Positions 35,945 through 51,609 of a stretch of DNA of 64,000 nucleotides are shown here, one piece after another. The stretch spans positions 124,001 through 188,000 of the forward strand of contig NBAZ01000005.1 of the NCBI GenBank assembly GCA_002794735.1, read 5' to 3'. Below the pieces are notes generated by a model. It made no database searches, was not told the origin of the DNA, and saw only the letters and a list, made by a program, of their open reading frames with translations. Position numbers and translations under genes: made by a program. Each line of letters begins with the position of its first letter. Position 1 is the first letter of the stretch. Source of the DNA: Pyrrhoderma lamaoense. Lineage: Eukaryota; Basidiomycota; Agaricomycetes; Hymenochaetales; Hymenochaetaceae.

Positions 35945-36085
35945 CTTGTTCATGAATAAATAATCAACCTTGTGTTTTCGTATTATGTGGTTGAAATCCC
36001 ATTGGGCCACACAATATGACATAGCGAATATGTATTGTGTTCCGGAAAAGTGAATAAATGTATAATTAGATAGCACAAACAAAAT

Positions 36086-36972
36086 TCAGATTTCATTGTC
36101 TAGCCAACTACTTATATTATTCAACAATTCCTGCACATCGTAGCTGCGCCAAAAGTGGGTCCCTCCGGCTATTTGTATGGTTTGTAGCCTTCCACGAGAA
36201 GTTGCATTATCATGGAGCCGGTTTAGCTTTTCCACCCAATTATTGTATTCCGATACACCCGTAAATTCATCCTGGTCCCCATATAGTATGAGGATATCTG
36301 TACATTCATGATTAACTAAAGATGCAAGCGCATTCTCATAAGAGTTTGAATGGAAAAATGTAAGTAAAAATCGGGGACCGAGTGGGTATGAGATCAGGAT
36401 ATGAGAGGTCTTGATGGTTGGATGGGGCAGGTATCTTGAACAGACTAGGCTCCCATACGAGTACCCCTGTAATCGGTAGAAAGGCGTTACAAAGTACAGA
36501 GATTATGGAAATGGTATACCCTTACGATAATTAATAGATGCTTAACGTTTGATAATTTTGTTAAAGCCCAGTCGATAAGCTCTTTGGAAATCATGCGTCA
36601 AGGCGGGGAGGCTTAACTACTGTAGTCGCTTTTCTTTACCTCTCAGATCCTGGGACTCCGGGACCCCTGTAAAAGAAGCCCTTCCCGTACTACGACCAAC
36701 GCCACGACTGTTGAAGCGAAGGACGTGGTATCCTCTGGTATGCAATAGATCAGAAACACTTTGCAGAAGACTTAAACATCATAATTCAGAACAAGTCAAT
36801 AACCTATCAGTAATTGATACTAGATTGCATACGGATCGTTCATCCTCCCACCCAACCAAGACCAAGGATGCAGAAGCACGGAAAGCTTTGTGTTTGATTC
36901 ATCGACAGGCACCGGGGACACTAGAGATAACTCAATATTAATTCCAGACGGTAGTGCGGTGATGCTTGTCAT
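36086..36972 (-). CDS. alpha/beta hydrolase
   Basis: Exons on the minus strand are 36833-36972, 36640-36770, 36526-36581 and 36086-36466, totalling 708 nt (235 aa) with no frame breaks. The fold signature is clear: LLHPWSWLGG at strand 3, RFNSRGVGRSTG at the oxyanion region, and the nucleophile elbow GYSYGS built across a splice, giving Ser in G-Y-S-Y-G. The acid motif is LYGDQDEFTG, and the catalytic His is in GGTHFW near the C terminus. HILISYPLGPRFLLT in the middle is shared with a fungal hydrolase group of unknown substrate. No signal peptide; probably cytosolic. It is divergent from the next gene with only 128 bases between start codons. Confidence 0.88.
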
Positions 36973-37100
36973 AGGTTAACGGAATGTGCCGTATCGACTG
37001 TCGCGTTGAGGTGATTAATGCGCTTAGCAACTTTGTCCACGACCACCATCTCCTCTGCTTTAGCTGGCCTAGCATACTCAGTTTCTCTAATACTCAGACA
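36973..37100. promoter_or_regulatory. 128-bp divergent promoter
   Basis: This separates the hydrolase ATG (36972) from the AT of the split start codon of the next gene (37101). No TATA box; it must contain both core promoters, unless the plus gene has an unseen upstream exon. Confidence 0.4.
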
Positions 37101-38988
37101 ATGTGAGTATCTGTTGATCTAGCTCGAAGAATGCTCCTAACATCACTGTAGGGGATTACCTGACGAACGACCTAGAAAACAGAGTGTCGCCAACCTCATT
37201 GGAAAGTTCGAGCAACGTGCAAGCCATCGAACATCTACAGGTGGACCATCGTCCCCCGCAGCCTCTCGTGCTACTAGTGTTATCAGTAACCCAACTGGAG
37301 ATACCGCGATAATAGAAGCTAAGGAACGTCGTGAGTGGCCACCTCGGAAGCCGGAAGTATCTCAAGGTCTTACTGAGATCGGAAAGACGGTTTCTCATGT
37401 CGAAATCGAAGTGCAGAATCTTCCCCCACCTTCGATCCCATCTGACGATACTCAAGAGCGCAGGGAGAATCTTACTTCTACTATTCCCCATACCACGAGC
37501 GAATCATCTTCTCCTGTTACAATAAATCCAGATGCATCCGTGACTTCACGAACTGAGCCCATTAACGACACACGAGACTCACAACCTGCAGAGGTACCTC
37601 GAGAGAAAGAAGAAAAGTCTATTCCCAAAAAGCAGCGCGTACAAGCAACAGGTAAAATCACTGCGACAAAGAGCAATCCAGTACCTGGAACTCTACCTCG
37701 ATCAACTAATCGGGTCTCTACAGTCAAATCCCCAGTCCCCCAGTCCAAGTCTACACCATCAACCCCCAGTAAAGGAGTTCCTGTTACGAAACCTCTCAAA
37801 GCACAGAACACTGGGACCCCTGCTCTATCCCGTGCACGCTCGGGTGCAAAGAGTCCACTTGCTTCTCATCCAAAGACATCAAATGTGCTCACTTCGCGTG
37901 CGAAAACTCCGACTCCAGCTACACCAGCCCGCCCTAAGACTCCGGCCTCTGGTATATATGCTCCAACGAAGGCATCTCTTGCTCGGGCACGCGGAGAACC
38001 TGCATTACCTAGCACTGCGCATAAAACTATACCTTCACACGCTTTAGACGGGGTAATGAGTCGCCTTTCGAAGCCTACAGCGGCCTCTGCTTCTAGAGCC
38101 CGTAATCCAACTACTACGCCAAGTAATGTACGACAACCTGCAACAAAGTCTGTCCGTGGTGCAGCTCCGTCACGAGGTGTCTCCACAAAGCCGAAAGCCG
38201 GTCTTGGTACTCCCCGTACCCAGACAGTTCAGATTAGAAAGGATGGTGTTTCTGCTACTACGAGGAAAGCTGTGAAAGCAACTGGAAATGGTTCGAGCAT
38301 AACCTTAGTAAAAACAAAAACTCCGGAGGCTAAGCGAAGGGAATCAGAAACAAACCAAATACCAGTCTCACCTTCGAGTCATGATGAACAACACATCGGA
38401 CTCACGTCCGAAATTATGCAATCCTCAAAATCTGAGCACTCTGAAGCTAGCCGTGACTCGGATATTGAAAGCTATGACGACGCTTTCGCAAGTGATGATG
38501 AACATGATATTCTGGATAGTGATCACATTCAAAGTGCTATCGAGGGAGAAGTTAGCTTCGCGCTTGCTATGACACCAGAACCCGTCATGGTCAACGCTAC
38601 GGATAATGAGGACTCACATAATGAACGTTCATTAGAAGAAGATGAGATATTAAATTCTGTTGTGGAAGCAGAACGAACTGCGGCTCCCACTCCTGAGCCA
38701 AAATTAGACATAAAGGTGGATGATGACGAGGAAGCTGACGTGAACACTGCTAAGCATGAAGCTGAAGCTAGCTTTAACATAGGCCCTGATGCTGAGATTT
38801 CTGGGCTTGAGGGCTCGGGAAGTCCGCCTTCGGTAGATGTACCACTGCCTGGCGACGACAAAGAGTCTTTAACTATTGCTACAGTGGATAACTCGGCGTT
38901 TGATGACGCAGTCGATATGCTGCAATTTAAACCGACTCCTCTATCAATTTCACCACAAGCAACTGGTGAAATACCCGACGAATACTGA
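37101..38988 (+). CDS. long disordered protein, basic middle and acidic C terminus
   Basis: Not recognised. The favoured model joins 37101-37102 (AT) to 37152-38988 (G...), so the start codon is split by a 49-nt intron; the CDS is 1839 nt (612 aa). The N terminus has RKQSVANLIGKFEQRA, a short helix conserved in position in several fungal proteins. Residues about 110-320 are Lys/Arg/Ser/Thr/Pro-rich with repeated TP, SRAKTPTPATP and GIYAPTKASLARARG. The last 250 residues are strongly acidic. There is no globular domain, membrane segment or signal peptide. A basic proline-rich region of this kind is common in microtubule- or chromatin-binding proteins, but that is only a guess. No frame breaks. 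Confidence 0.7.
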
Positions 38989-39916
38989 AAGAATTGAAAG
39001 GGAGTTTATAGCTTTTATGTGTCCCCCTCCCATGACAAATCACATACTCTCTAGAATATATGGAATGTAAATACCCCTTGCGTCCTATTCATTGCATTCT
39101 ATATCATTTTTGGTCGATTTTTTTTTGGACTCTACGCCCGTTTCGCTCGAAAGTCAGGTATACAGGATCCATAGTACATCTTTGGCCGATGGATTAAGTT
39201 TTGGTATACACTGGTCTAGGGGTCTATCCAATATATCCTAAAATAACTGGAAATTCTATTATTTTACCCTTCTAATTATTGGAATTTTTAATCTATAGGC
39301 ATTCTTTCCACCACTCTGTGTTTTTATGATACCCAAGCATCAAATCAACCCTTCCCAAATTTTTAAAGAAATTCCTGATATATCTGTACACTTTTTTTAT
39401 GCATCGTTCGATTGAATTTGTCTTTCTTGAGGTATTTTATAGACGCGAGCCGATTTATTCTAGCTCTACGTTACTTTGGAAACGATATAATAATCTTATA
39501 TTGATTGCTCTCATTTCACTATTCATCTACATGCACAAGTTAGTTCAGGTATACAGGGTTTACCAACCACCGGTTATTTTCCTTCAATCTCTCAATCTCT
39601 CTGGTATGTGAGAGTCTCTACTGATCATGCAATACAAAAGTTCGGGTAAGTCTGAATTAAGTCTAGGTTTCGCATTGTACATTTTTCATACATATACAAT
39701 AGTAGTAGGGACTAGCCACAGCCACTGAGCCACTACATGTTGATATTATGATAAGAAACGCTACAGGTAATCAGTCCTGACGAGGTCGCACGTGATATGG
39801 TGTCAATAATATATATTGAATATTATATTCCATTATTCGTGATAGTCCTAATATTAGCACCAGATCAGAGTTTTACCTATACTTGTTTAATCACAGCCTA
39901 ACATCTCATTATTCCA
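38989..39916. other. intergenic, 928 bases
   Basis: T-rich, with no coding signal. The word TCAGGTATACAGG occurs twice (about 39154 and 39545), not enough to call a repeat element. The makorin promoter is at the right side. Confidence 0.4.
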
Positions 39917-41839
39917 ATGGCAATGGCGGAACGACCGTCTACCTCAAAGGCACGCGGCGTTTGTAAGTTCTACAGGACCTCCAGGGGTTGTCTTAACGGT
40001 GATCAGTGCAAGTTTCTCCACGGAAGAGGGGAAGTTCTTTCTCCATATGACAAGAGTAAAACGTGTAGATACTATGCCGCAGGTAAGTGCAAGCTCAGAA
40101 TAAACAGGTTCTTACAGCTACTAACTCTTTGTAAGGCTTTTGCAAACACGATGATAAATGCTGGTTCAGACATGTAAGGAGTTCCACAGATGCTGTGGAA
40201 GATACTCCTTCTGCTCCTTCTCAAACTTCAAGAATAGATCTATCTGAAGGAAGCGAGGAAGAGCTTGATGATGAGACGTGCACAATCTGTTTAGAAAAGC
40301 CTACGACCTTTGGGCTTTTAGGTATGTTATAGTACCCTCTTCTCTTAGAATAACACGAACACATATTTAACTTCTTGAAGATGGTTGTAGTCACATCTTC
40401 TGTTTAAAAGTGTGAACTTTAGACTTCAGACTAAAATACAGTACTATCTAACACTGAAAATCTAGTGTATTCGCCAATGGCGGGATCCGGAAGGGCAATC
40501 AACTAGTATATTAGAATCCGGGAATACAAAGAACTGTCCATGCTGCCGAGTGCCGTCACATTTCGTGACACCGTCAAGTATCTTTTATGTTAATGAAGAC
40601 CCACGTAAGGCAGAGACAATAAAGAGTTACAAGGCTAGCATGGCACGCACACCCTGCAAGTAGGTCTTTTAGCTCATATAAATAAGCAATCGAGATACTC
40701 ATTGTTCTTAGGTATTTTCGGCAATCTTCTCCAGGGACAAGCTGTCCGTTTGGAAGAAATTGCTTCTATGAACACAAAATTCCTGATGGATGGATACCTA
40801 CCCACGAGCGAAACGAGATTGTATGTATCAGTGCATCAATCCAGTTTTTTTGTTATAATTGAATTTTAAAATAGGATATGGTGTTCGCAGCCATACATGA
40901 TTGGCTGCCTGAAACAGAATATGAAGCTCAAGAATCTGGATATTCTTCACCAGACCTGACGGTATATGGCCCTTCTTCTGAGCAGTCCTTTGTCGGTAGG
41001 CTTGTACGTACCCTGGATGAATTGTGCGTTGTTTCCGTTATCGCTGATAGGCGTCTTTTATCTCTCAGCTAGGCGCAATATTGACAAATCTCGACGCAGT
41101 TTTAACAGGGTCTAGTTATGCTTTAGCCTCAGAGGAGCAAAACAGGGAAGAGGAAGATGGATGGGCTTCATCGATCGCATTAAACGAAACACTGGTATCG
41201 CCGTTGAGAACCGCCCTTCCGCTTACTCGTGAATTCATGGATAATAGCATGCTTTTGGATATTTCGGCCTCTGAAGATGAATACGTAGAGGAGATATCCA
41301 GTCCTCAATTATCAAGTTTTGGCTCCAATAACAGACATATTGTTACGGAACTCCGTGCCTCTGAATCTGGATCTTCTTCAATCGACGATAGGTGGATAGC
41401 TACCGTTGACCAGCCGACTTGTGTAAATACTTCATCTAGTGATACAGACTCTACTAGTGTCCAGGGTGGTATAGAACCAGGGCTTACAAATCCTGATACA
41501 AATCCTGATATTCTTGACACTCACACTCGAGATCAAGATACCGAGATTCCAGATAATTCAATCAGTGGACAGTACACTCGAGAAGTCATCCAAGGTACAA
41601 CCACCGATCCACAGAGAAAGCCTGAAAACTGTGACGAAGGTACTCCACATCGGCAGAGGCCACGCAATACCCAGCATAGACGAAATTCAACTCAGAGCTT
41701 CGTTACCGATGGCCGCGGACGGGTTGTTGCTACAGATGATTATCAGTATAGTGAAGCTACGGCATTGGCATTTTGGGAACCATCGGCACCGCACTCGGCA
41801 CTTGCACTGCCTACTTTAGAAGATGCAGACGTCTGCTAA
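39917..41839 (+). CDS. MKRN: makorin-type E3 ubiquitin ligase (CCCH + RING)
   Basis: This is a ribonucleoprotein-linked ubiquitin ligase. Exons are 39917-40082, 40136-40321, 40381-40409 (29 nt), 40466-40659, 40712-40820, 40875-41003 and 41069-41839, totalling 1584 nt (527 aa). The order is typical of makorins: two CCCH zinc fingers (VCKFYRTSRGCLNGDQCKFLH; CRYYAAG joined to FCKHDDKCWFRH), a C3HC4 RING (CTICLEKP...GCSHIFCLKCIRQW...CPCC), then a third CCCH finger (CKYFRQSSPGTSC..GRNCFYEH). The second finger and the RING are assembled across introns. The C-terminal 280 residues are Ser/Thr/acid-rich and disordered. All zinc ligands are present and the frame is intact. Confidence 0.92.
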
Positions 41840-42978
41840 AAGCAGCAGTTAGTGTGGTGCACCGCTTGTTGACTAGCGGTTTATATACCTTTTGTATGAA
41901 TAATTGATGAGGCTGTGGAAAATTTGTAGGTGCGAGGACGATTTCCATTAATGTTGTAATTTTTTGAATGTATCCAAATCAATGGAGAACAATAGATGTG
42001 CAGTAAACTTGAATACAGCCGTATATATGTAAGAAGACCTATCTACCTCTAATGGCAATAAACTGGTGGCGGAATGAATCTTCAACCTAAACAAGAGCAT
42101 AGTATTCATAATATCCACTAACATAATTACGACCTAAATTCGGAAAACAGATACGAAACTCACTCTGCAAGCTGTGATCATACTTTCAACGTCAGAGAAT
42201 AAGAGGGCTGAGAGTGCTCCTTCGAACACAGTAGATCTTTCATAAAGGTTTGGAAAAACTAACTTAAATTTTCAACCAAGTACTGCCTTTATGGGGTTTG
42301 AGTCCGCTAGGCTGTGGCACTTCCTGATTCGCAAGTCAATTTTTATGGACGTCAGGATCTACCCGTATATCCGAAGGAGTAGCAAACGGATCTATCATGG
42401 GTATCGAATTTCTTCTCCCAAATCATATTAAGCGATTCAAAACGACAATGCTCAATTTTAAAGTTCTACTTCTAGTGTTCCCAGGCTTATAATATTGACT
42501 TGATTTCAACACGAAAATCCCTGCATCGCAGTCATGAGTCCTACTTCTTTCTTAGATTCCCCAACGCTGTGGGGGTTAATAGAGAGTAAAGCACAGCCTG
42601 AACAAGCACCGGAAATTACGTGGGGAAAGGGAAAACTCCGACAGCACTTCCTATTTGTGCTCTTCTACGAGTATCAGTACTAAACGAGGTACTGCACACC
42701 CCATCATCAAGCTGTATCAATCTATGGACCCTATCCTAATACTTCGAAATATCGAAATAGCTAGATTATTGAACTGACCTTGAAGGCCTTTTGATGGATT
42801 GCGAACAGCAAATACAGATTCTTCTTGTTACATAGATAGCTAGTGCCGAACTCAGAGTATAGTGAATACACGTGGGCTTCCTTACATTGAGGTATAAAAG
42901 CATGAAGAGCTCCGTATAATTTGGATCCTATTTTTTGTTTCGGCATTAGTCTACAGACTCTAAAACTGAATACTGAGC
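41840..42978. other. intergenic, 1.1 kb
   Basis: No coherent frame, RNA gene or repeat seen. Confidence 0.4.
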
Positions 42979-43288
42979 ATGACCAGAGGAAACGCCAATT
43001 ACAATCACCACTGTGGAGTTAAAGCATGCAAGGGACACATCTTAAAACCTGGTGCAGGTTGTAGCAAGGGATGCGATGCGTATGTACGCTGCCAGTCAGC
43101 TTATGGGTGTGATAAACAAGTACAACGCTCTGGTATCTGCCCCGCCTGTAGCGCAAGAGGTACGCCGAAGTTCTTATACCTCTTTATTATGTCGTAGTTA
43201 CCTATATTTTCTCTCCAACGCAGAGAAGCGTGAAGCAAAGGAAAGAAACAGAAGCGCTAGTATAAGTAATAGAGGGAGCAGAAGATAG
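42979..43288 (+). CDS. small cysteine-rich protein, unknown
   Basis: Exons are 42979-43159 and 43224-43288, 246 nt (81 aa). Eight cysteines lie within the first 57 residues (Cys 12, 17, 28, 32, 38, 44, 54, 57), with His at 10, 11 and 20, ending in a CPAC pair. The tail is short and highly charged (EKREAKERNRS). There is no signal peptide, so disulfides of a secreted effector are less likely than zinc binding. I do not recognise the family. It could be a free-standing zinc-ribbon-like or AN1/ZZ-like fragment. The intron has good GTACGC and CAG borders and keeps the frame, which supports a real gene. Confidence 0.5.
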
Positions 43289-43709
43289 CTCTATAATTGG
43301 TATATATCCGTATAAGCCCCCTTTTCTTTTAATCGATGAAAATTGACGTTTAAGGTTTACCGTATTATGATGCAGAATTTCATTGGAAATTGATATCAAC
43401 GTCATGGAGGAGCATAACTACACGTTTGGAACGGATAAAAGGATATGGATGAATAAAGAGATACGCTTACACTATACTGTATAACATGGAAATATCTGGA
43501 AGAAGAAATCTTCGACTTTGTATTTGTGAGCAATAACACATAACAATAAATGACATGCTATGATTTATACTCCTGCTATACCATTACTTACAGCGCAATC
43601 ACGATGAGCCTCAGAGAGGTGATAGACCTCTCACATTAGAGAAGGCTTACCTGTATACTTCAGACTCAGGCTAGAGGCTCTTATTGTATCTGTGTTGATC
43701 TATATCATA
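43289..43709. other. intergenic, about 420 bases
   Basis: Nothing seen beyond short AT-rich runs. Confidence 0.35.
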
Positions 43710-43943
43710 ATGAACTCTATAAGGGAACAACAGAACGAAGGAACCGAAGTTTATGTAATACTATGTTATATCACTATATTTGTAATATTCGGACTAATAC
43801 CCATGATTTACTACTTCTATAGTAGTCATACACATGAAATATCAGCAGATTCAGCACCTGAGAAACTGCGAGAGATGCAGCTCGAAACTCAAATGGTTAC
43901 TCAAGATATTGTCCCACCCCCATCTTATCCATATTTTTTGTAG
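43710..43943 (+). CDS. possible small single-helix membrane protein
   Basis: An open frame of 77 codons from the ATG at 43710. One membrane helix at about residues 15-36 (VILCYITIFVIFGLIPMIYY) is followed by a polar tail with PPPSYPYFL at the end. No homologue is recognised; it could be a chance frame. Confidence 0.25.
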   Translation: MNSIREQQNEGTEVYVILCYITIFVIFGLIPMIYYFYSSHTHEISADSAPEKLREMQLETQMVTQDIVPPPSYPYFL

Positions 43944-44535
43944 GTCGTTATCAGAGTAAGACCCTATTATCGCTTTGTGCTGACTGCTGATTAGCTATCC
44001 GCTTTAGACCCGCAAATGGCAACAACACTACTGATAGAATGCATTGTGATTCACTTAGTCTAAAATGGCTCTGTGGCACGCAGGGAGCTTCTTAAAGTTC
44101 AGAGTGATGCTATAAGACCGAATCCAACAATAGAAGAGCGTACTAGTGTACTAGGACTTGGTTTTATCTGGCTTTGGTTTCAACATCTAGCGAAAACATC
44201 CATTTTGCTATATTGATACTAAGATTCGGACACCTTCCGAAATGGCGGGCATCTGTGTCTTAGAGTCGATTATATAATGGATAACTGAGATTAATAGGAC
44301 ATAAGATTATTTAAATGCGGAAAATATTTTATGAATTTGAGGGCCGGTCGAGTTCTACCAGAGGATATCTATATTAGATCAGAATTTTCCGATGATCCCC
44401 GGTTGCGAGGATGTCGGGGTCATGCCTCTTTGAATCCCTATAAATTCTTACTCCCGCGAATTTTAAAATAGTATGTTTAAATAGCGAGAAGGGCACCTTT
44501 CCCTATGTTGTTGGGTTTACCGTCTACTATTATCC
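43944..44535. promoter_or_regulatory. upstream region of the DUF6533-like gene
   Basis: A TATA match (CTATAAATT) lies at 44438-44446, about 98 bases before the ATG at 44536. Nothing else was seen. Confidence 0.35.
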
Positions 44536-46535
44536 ATGGCCAACGCATTGTTGGATGTCCTCGTCCCAATCCTCAGGAATATAGAGGCTCTCCGATATTC
44601 TGAGTGTAAGTCTCAACAGCACCTTAGATTATACTTCTCCTTTGATAACCACTTTCCTCCTAGTGGCATCTAGTTCGATCATTGTTATGGATTATTGTAA
44701 GAGAACTCACTTGCATCTTGTTTCAGGTTGGGCTAATATCGCTTTATATAGTAATAACAATCGATCAAGAGGTATAAGAAAAATATGAGATATATTGTGG
44801 TCAAAGCTGACTTGATGTCTTTACTCTACTCGTAGGTACAACATGTATGGGTGAGTCTTATTCCATATTTACCCAGAAAGTAATCGTCTCACATCGCCTT
44901 ACCAGTTCTCGAGATGGACGTCTGCAAAAATCTTGTTCTTTTTGGTATGTCTCCTCTATATGATATAGCTATGTGTGTAACTAAGTGATCTAGAATCGAT
45001 ACTATACACTTTTTGTTGTAGTGTATGCACTAATCTTGCGGGGTATCCTTTCTACACTCTTACTGACTATTATCTTTGGAAATCCTCAGCTTCAATAATT
45101 TTGGTAAGCATAATGCACCCTCACGACGTTTGTCAAATTCTGAACTGCTAATCGGCTTGCAGCATTATTCAGTCCCAATTTAACAGATAAAGTAAGACAG
45201 GTGCCATTCCTCCTCCTCTGTGCAGTTGAAGCTAACTTCTGGAAGTTGTACGCTATCATGAAAGTCCGCGGAGGCGAAATATTAACTTGCTTTTCAGCTG
45301 TAAGTGTACATTCGTTAATAAAGCTATTTTTGTCCCAAACTCAAACTCAACAACGCATACCAGGTCTTTCCTGGTTCAAATGGCAGGGGTGGACGGGTCT
45401 TATTGCAGCTGGCCTAGCAGAGAGTAAGCGTCGCCCTATACTAATATAATTTGAAATTAAAGCGAACTTTTTGCGAAGCTATCCTACAGCTTCGTCTTTA
45501 TGCGCTTTATTACGGGAATAAGAAAGTTCTGGCACTCATGGTCGGCTGTTTTATTTCTGCTATGGCTTCGTCAGCCACCATCATGGGTCTAGTGCTACAT
45601 GATATAAAAGGTAAGTTTATACGTCGTTCTTCGTTCATTCGTTTCACACAGAGCATACATTTAGCTTACTCATATATATATATATATATTGTCCACGTAA
45701 AACACTTGAATTATGATGAATACTCGTGTATATCATCCGGTGAAAATAGCAACTTCTTCATCCACATTCATACAGGGGAGTACGTTCTGTATACCTTCCA
45801 ACGCCAAAGGTTACTTCTATGCTTTCTGGATCCCTATCTTGTGCTTTGAAACATTATTATGTGCTCTTGCCTGCATTAGGGGATATAAATCATACAAGGA
45901 CCATGAAATACGCATGATGCTTCGACATCGAAATCGGATCCAATCTACGGAAGCACAAATTAGCCAGGACCCCGACACTGGCCTCACTATATTGGAAATT
46001 CTCTTAAGGGATAGTGTAGGCTATTTCGTTATGTACGTCCTCAAGTCAATTTATACGCTCTAGTTTCCAATTGTGGAGCTTATATTTCTCAATTTCTCTT
46101 CGTAACTCCTCATCGTACATCACTATTCGGAATCTATCCTTAGCATTTTCGCAACCTATTTGACAACTACCATGGTTTGGATTTTTGGCGAAGTACGTGA
46201 ACCTTATTGATTTCTTTGCCCACCTTACTTCCTATAAATAACCCTCATATACTCATCAAGTTACCACATAATTAACGATAATACACTTAATCGTAGGTCA
46301 CACTATGGGAGATCCCGGTGGGCTTCACTGTGGCTCTATCAAGCGTAATCGGAAATAGGTTATTATTAAATTTGAGAGACTCTCAAGTTCGGAACGCCTC
46401 CGTTCATCACTCAGCAACTCATAGTGTTGGAGGCATACAGTATCATATCTCACTCACATTATGAGTGGATTCGAAGATGAGCGTACACGTGAGCATGCAG
46501 CTTACGAACTTCGCAATATGAAGGTATCAAACTGA
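44536..46535 (+). CDS. multi-pass membrane protein, DUF6533-like (exon structure partly unresolved)
   Basis: This is probably a member of the large agaricomycete family of seven-helix proteins with a DUF6533 N terminus, function unknown. Recognisable pieces in order: ASSSIIVMDY (44664-44696), LISLYIVITIDQEVQHVW across 44727-44771 and the next exon, RWTSAKILFFL (about 44905-44940), SWFKWQGWTGLIAAGLAE then ILQLRLYALYYGNKKVL (45365-45610), IPILCFETLLCALACIRGY with a charged loop (45775-46030), IFAT YLTT..VWIFGE (46143-46190) and VGFTVALSSVIGNRLLLNLR (46297-46380). One extra base near 46461 would add a tail SGFEDERTREHAAYELRN ending at 46535. The gap after 44696 is only 30 nt, too short for a normal intron, so one or more bases seem to be lost there too. 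Confidence 0.6.
45672..45689. repeat. (AT)n microsatellite
   Basis: About nine AT units inside an intron of the DUF6533-like gene. Confidence 0.6.
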
Positions 46536-46882
46536 AGTTATAAGCTGTCCTCGCTTATCTTTAACATGCTATTCTTGGGCTAGAGATCCCATGTACTGAT
46601 AGTCAATTTTAAACTGTTTTTTATTTACATGGTTCATTCAAATACAACGGAAAGCGTATGTGTAGTGCTAGTGTGCATCATTACAGATGAAGGTAAACAA
46701 TAGGAGTACAGCATCACAGTAATACCCGATGATGAAAAAAGAGGGTGTAAATAGTGAGACAAACTCGTAGAATATAGCAAAGTGTGTAGACATAAAAATG
46801 AAAAGGTACTAATAATATGAAAAAATAACGTTGAAAATCGAAAACTATGCAGAGAAATATCAACAATTATAAGAAGAAGCTT
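46536..46882. other. intergenic, convergent 3' ends
   Basis: 347 AT-rich bases between the DUF6533-like and MYST genes. Nothing else seen. Confidence 0.4.

Positions 46883-51609
<4,727 letters not shown>

Noticed and set aside
39150..39560. Two copies of TCAGGTATACAGG as a mobile-element footprint
   Set aside because: A 13-base word repeated twice without inverted ends or target duplication is too weak.
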